Positions 17,415 to 18,578 of a DNA stretch of 18,578 nucleotides are shown piece by piece. Below the pieces are notes generated by a model. The model saw nothing but the letters and a program-made list of their open reading frames with translations, made no database searches and had not been told where the DNA came from. The stretch spans positions 1 to 18,578 of the forward strand of contig CALMID010000223.1 of the NCBI GenBank assembly GCA_937863915.1. The letters are read 5' to 3'. Within the stretch, counting starts at the first letter, position 1. Each line of letters begins with the position of its first letter. This DNA is from an uncultured Pseudomonas sp. (lineage in GTDB: Bacteria > Pseudomonadota > Gammaproteobacteria > Pseudomonadales > Pseudomonadaceae). The position numbers and the translations under genes are program-made.

Positions 17415-18353
17415 ATGACCGCCACGCCAATGATCCATCCCGACCGCCTGACCCACCTGCGCGCCCTGGAGGCCGAGTCCATCCACATCCTGCGCGAGGT
17501 GGTGGCGGTGATGCGCAACCCCTGCCTGTTCTACTCCATCGGCAAGGACTCCACCGTGCTGTTGCACCTGGCGCGCAAGGCCTTCTTTCCGGGGCCGGTG
17601 CCGTTCCCGTTGCTGCATGTGGACACCGGCTGGGAGTTCGGCGAGATGGCCGTGTTCCGCGACCGCCTGGCGGACAAGCTGAAACTGGATATGCGCGTGC
17701 ACATCAACCCCGACGGCGCGCGTCTGAACATCACGCCCTTTTCGGTAGGCTCGGCCAAGTACACCGACGTGATGAAGACCGAAGCGCTCAAGCAGGCGCT
17801 GGACCAGTACGGTTTCGATGCCTGCTTCGGGGGCGCCCGCCGCGACGAGGAAAAATCCCGGGCCAAGGAGCGCGTCTGCTCCTTCCGCGACAACCGCTAC
17901 CGCTGGGACCCCAAGCAGCAACGCCCCGAACTCTGGCAGCTGTACAACACCCGCGTGCAGCCGGGGGAAAGCCTGCGCGTGTTCCCCCTGTCGAACTGGA
18001 CCGAGCTGGACATCTGGCAGTACATCCACCTGGAGAACATCGAGATCGTCGACCTCTACCGCGCCGCCGAGCGGCCGGTGGTTGAACACGAAGGCACGCT
18101 GATCTGCATCGACGACGAGCGCATCCTGCCGCACCTGACCGCCGCCCAGCGCGCCGGCATGCGCAAACGCTGGGTACGCTTCCGCACCCTCGGCTGCTAC
18201 CCGCTGACCGGCGCGGTGGAGTCCACCGCCACCGATGTGCCGCAGATCATTCAGGAAATGCTGCTGACCCGCACCTCGGAACGCCAGGGCCGGATCATCG
18301 ACCACGACCAGGATGGTTCGATGGAGAAGAAAAAGATCGAGGGCTACTTCTAG
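17415..18353 (+). CDS. cysD: Sulfate adenylyltransferase subunit 2 (CysD-type), without adjacent cysN
   Basis: CysD is the catalytic subunit that makes adenosine 5'-phosphosulfate from sulfate and ATP, normally with the GTPase CysN. The 312-aa product has the PP-loop [20 protein letters not shown], the substrate region [31 protein letters not shown], and [15 protein letters not shown] followed by [16 protein letters not shown]; it ends KKKIEGYF as the family does. All core motifs are kept. Start is uncertain: ATG 17415 is 4 bp after the previous stop, while ATG 17430 ([20 protein letters not shown]) matches the usual N-terminus; neither has a clear ribosome site. No cysN follows; the gene runs straight into an inverted-repeat element. 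A second cysD paired with cysN elsewhere in the genome is likely. The TAG stop lies in the CTAG at the element's edge. Confidence 0.92.
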   Translation: MTATPMIHPDRLTHLRALEAESIHILREVVAVMRNPCLFYSIGKDSTVLLHLARKAFFPGPVPFPLLHVDTGWEFGEMAVFRDRLADKLKLDMRVHINPDGARLNITPFSVGSAKYTDVMKTEALKQALDQYGFDACFGGARRDEEKSRAKERVCSFRDNRYRWDPKQQRPELWQLYNTRVQPGESLRVFPLSNWTELDIWQYIHLENIEIVDLYRAAERPVVEHEGTLICIDDERILPHLTAAQRAGMRKRWVRFRTLGCYPLTGAVESTATDVPQIIQEMLLTRTSERQGRIIDHDQDGSMEKKKIEGYF

Positions 18354-18527
18354 GGGCTGTTGCCGTTTCGGCGCAAACCGCGTTGCTGCGTCAAATGGCG
18401 CCAGGCTAGGCGCGGGACGCCGGCAATGGTCATTCCCTTGCCAAGTCCTGCAACGACGCATGGCGCCATTTGCCGCGCGCAAAAAACGGCTCCGTCGCGG
18501 CTGTGCCGAAACGGTAACAGACCCTAG
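18350..18527. mobile_element. MITE-like 178-bp inverted-repeat element
   Basis: The two 23-bp ends (18350-18372 and 18505-18527) are inverted copies with two mismatches, each outermost CTAG followed by GGGxCTGTTxCCGTTTCGGC. Inside, CAAATGGCGCCA (18392-18403) is mirrored by TGGCGCCATTTG (18461-18472), and a central imperfect hairpin spans 18422-18442. It holds no coding sequence of its own. The whole region can fold back as a long cruciform, as in miniature inverted-repeat elements or large intergenic palindromes. The CTAG at both ends may be a target duplication. Copy number cannot be judged from this window. Confidence 0.7.
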
Positions 18528-18578
18528 GGCTTGGGAGCGAAATCCGGCGTGCTGCCAAGGCCCTGGATGTCCTGCAGG
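18524..18578 (-). CDS. C-terminal end of an unidentified gene (partial)
   Basis: On the minus strand the frame entering from the right edge reads LQDIQGLGSTPDFAPKP and stops at TAG (18526-18524). It is only 17 codons, so it may be chance, but the stop falls exactly in the CTAG at the edge of the inverted-repeat element, mirroring cysD on the other side. No family can be assigned. Confidence 0.4.
   Translation of the reverse strand, partial: LQDIQGLGSTPDFAPKP

Noticed and set aside
15092..17518. 808-codon open frame antisense to IDH, DUF6671 and cysD
   Set aside because: It covers three well-supported plus-strand genes; composition is Ala/Gly/Val/His-rich with no family features. GC-rich shadow frame.

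Overview
This is chromosomal DNA from a GC-rich gammaproteobacterium, almost certainly Pseudomonas in the broad sense. The evidence is a full-length crc gene (a Pseudomonas regulator) directly divergent from pyrE, an algC-argB pair, and the order rph / yicC-gmk-rpoZ-spoT-ridA. These match the Pseudomonas core genome in order, protein length and sequence. Strong codon bias also produces many long antisense shadow frames, which are left out.

Layout. Positions 1-1411 hold the 3' end of algC and complete argB, closed by a bidirectional terminator. Positions 1440-2690 (minus) hold pyrE followed by a secreted DUF4124 coiled-coil protein. Positions 2773-4623 (plus) hold crc and a two-helix potassium-channel/RCK protein whose last 46 codons are out of frame. 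Positions 4616-5708 (minus) hold rph and a small DUF4870 membrane protein. Positions 5846-9871 (plus) hold yicC, gmk, rpoZ and spoT: RNA turnover, GMP phosphorylation, RNA polymerase omega and (p)ppGpp control. ridA follows, then a lipoprotein and a small exported protein made of 17-residue tandem repeats. A second bidirectional terminator separates these from a minus-strand TerC/Alx-type membrane protein with a structured leader.

The right third (12.8-18.6 kb) looks more accessory. It has a long-form threonylcarbamoyl-AMP synthase, a 99-residue unknown protein, a LysR regulator, and a divergent run of three genes: an isocitrate dehydrogenase with a C-terminal extension, a DUF6671 protein with four CxxC pairs, and a CysD-type ATP sulfurylase small subunit with no CysN beside it. 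The window ends with a 178-bp inverted-repeat element lying exactly between the TAG stops of cysD and a gene entering from the right on the minus strand.

The left two thirds are housekeeping. The points most worth a second look are the IDH-DUF6671-CysD cluster, the terminal element with CTAG ends that coincide with two stop codons, the possible alternative folds in the terC leader, the 17-residue repeat protein, and the frameshifted channel gene. No phage, CRISPR array, tRNA or rRNA was seen. There is no stretch of more than about 300 bases without a gene.
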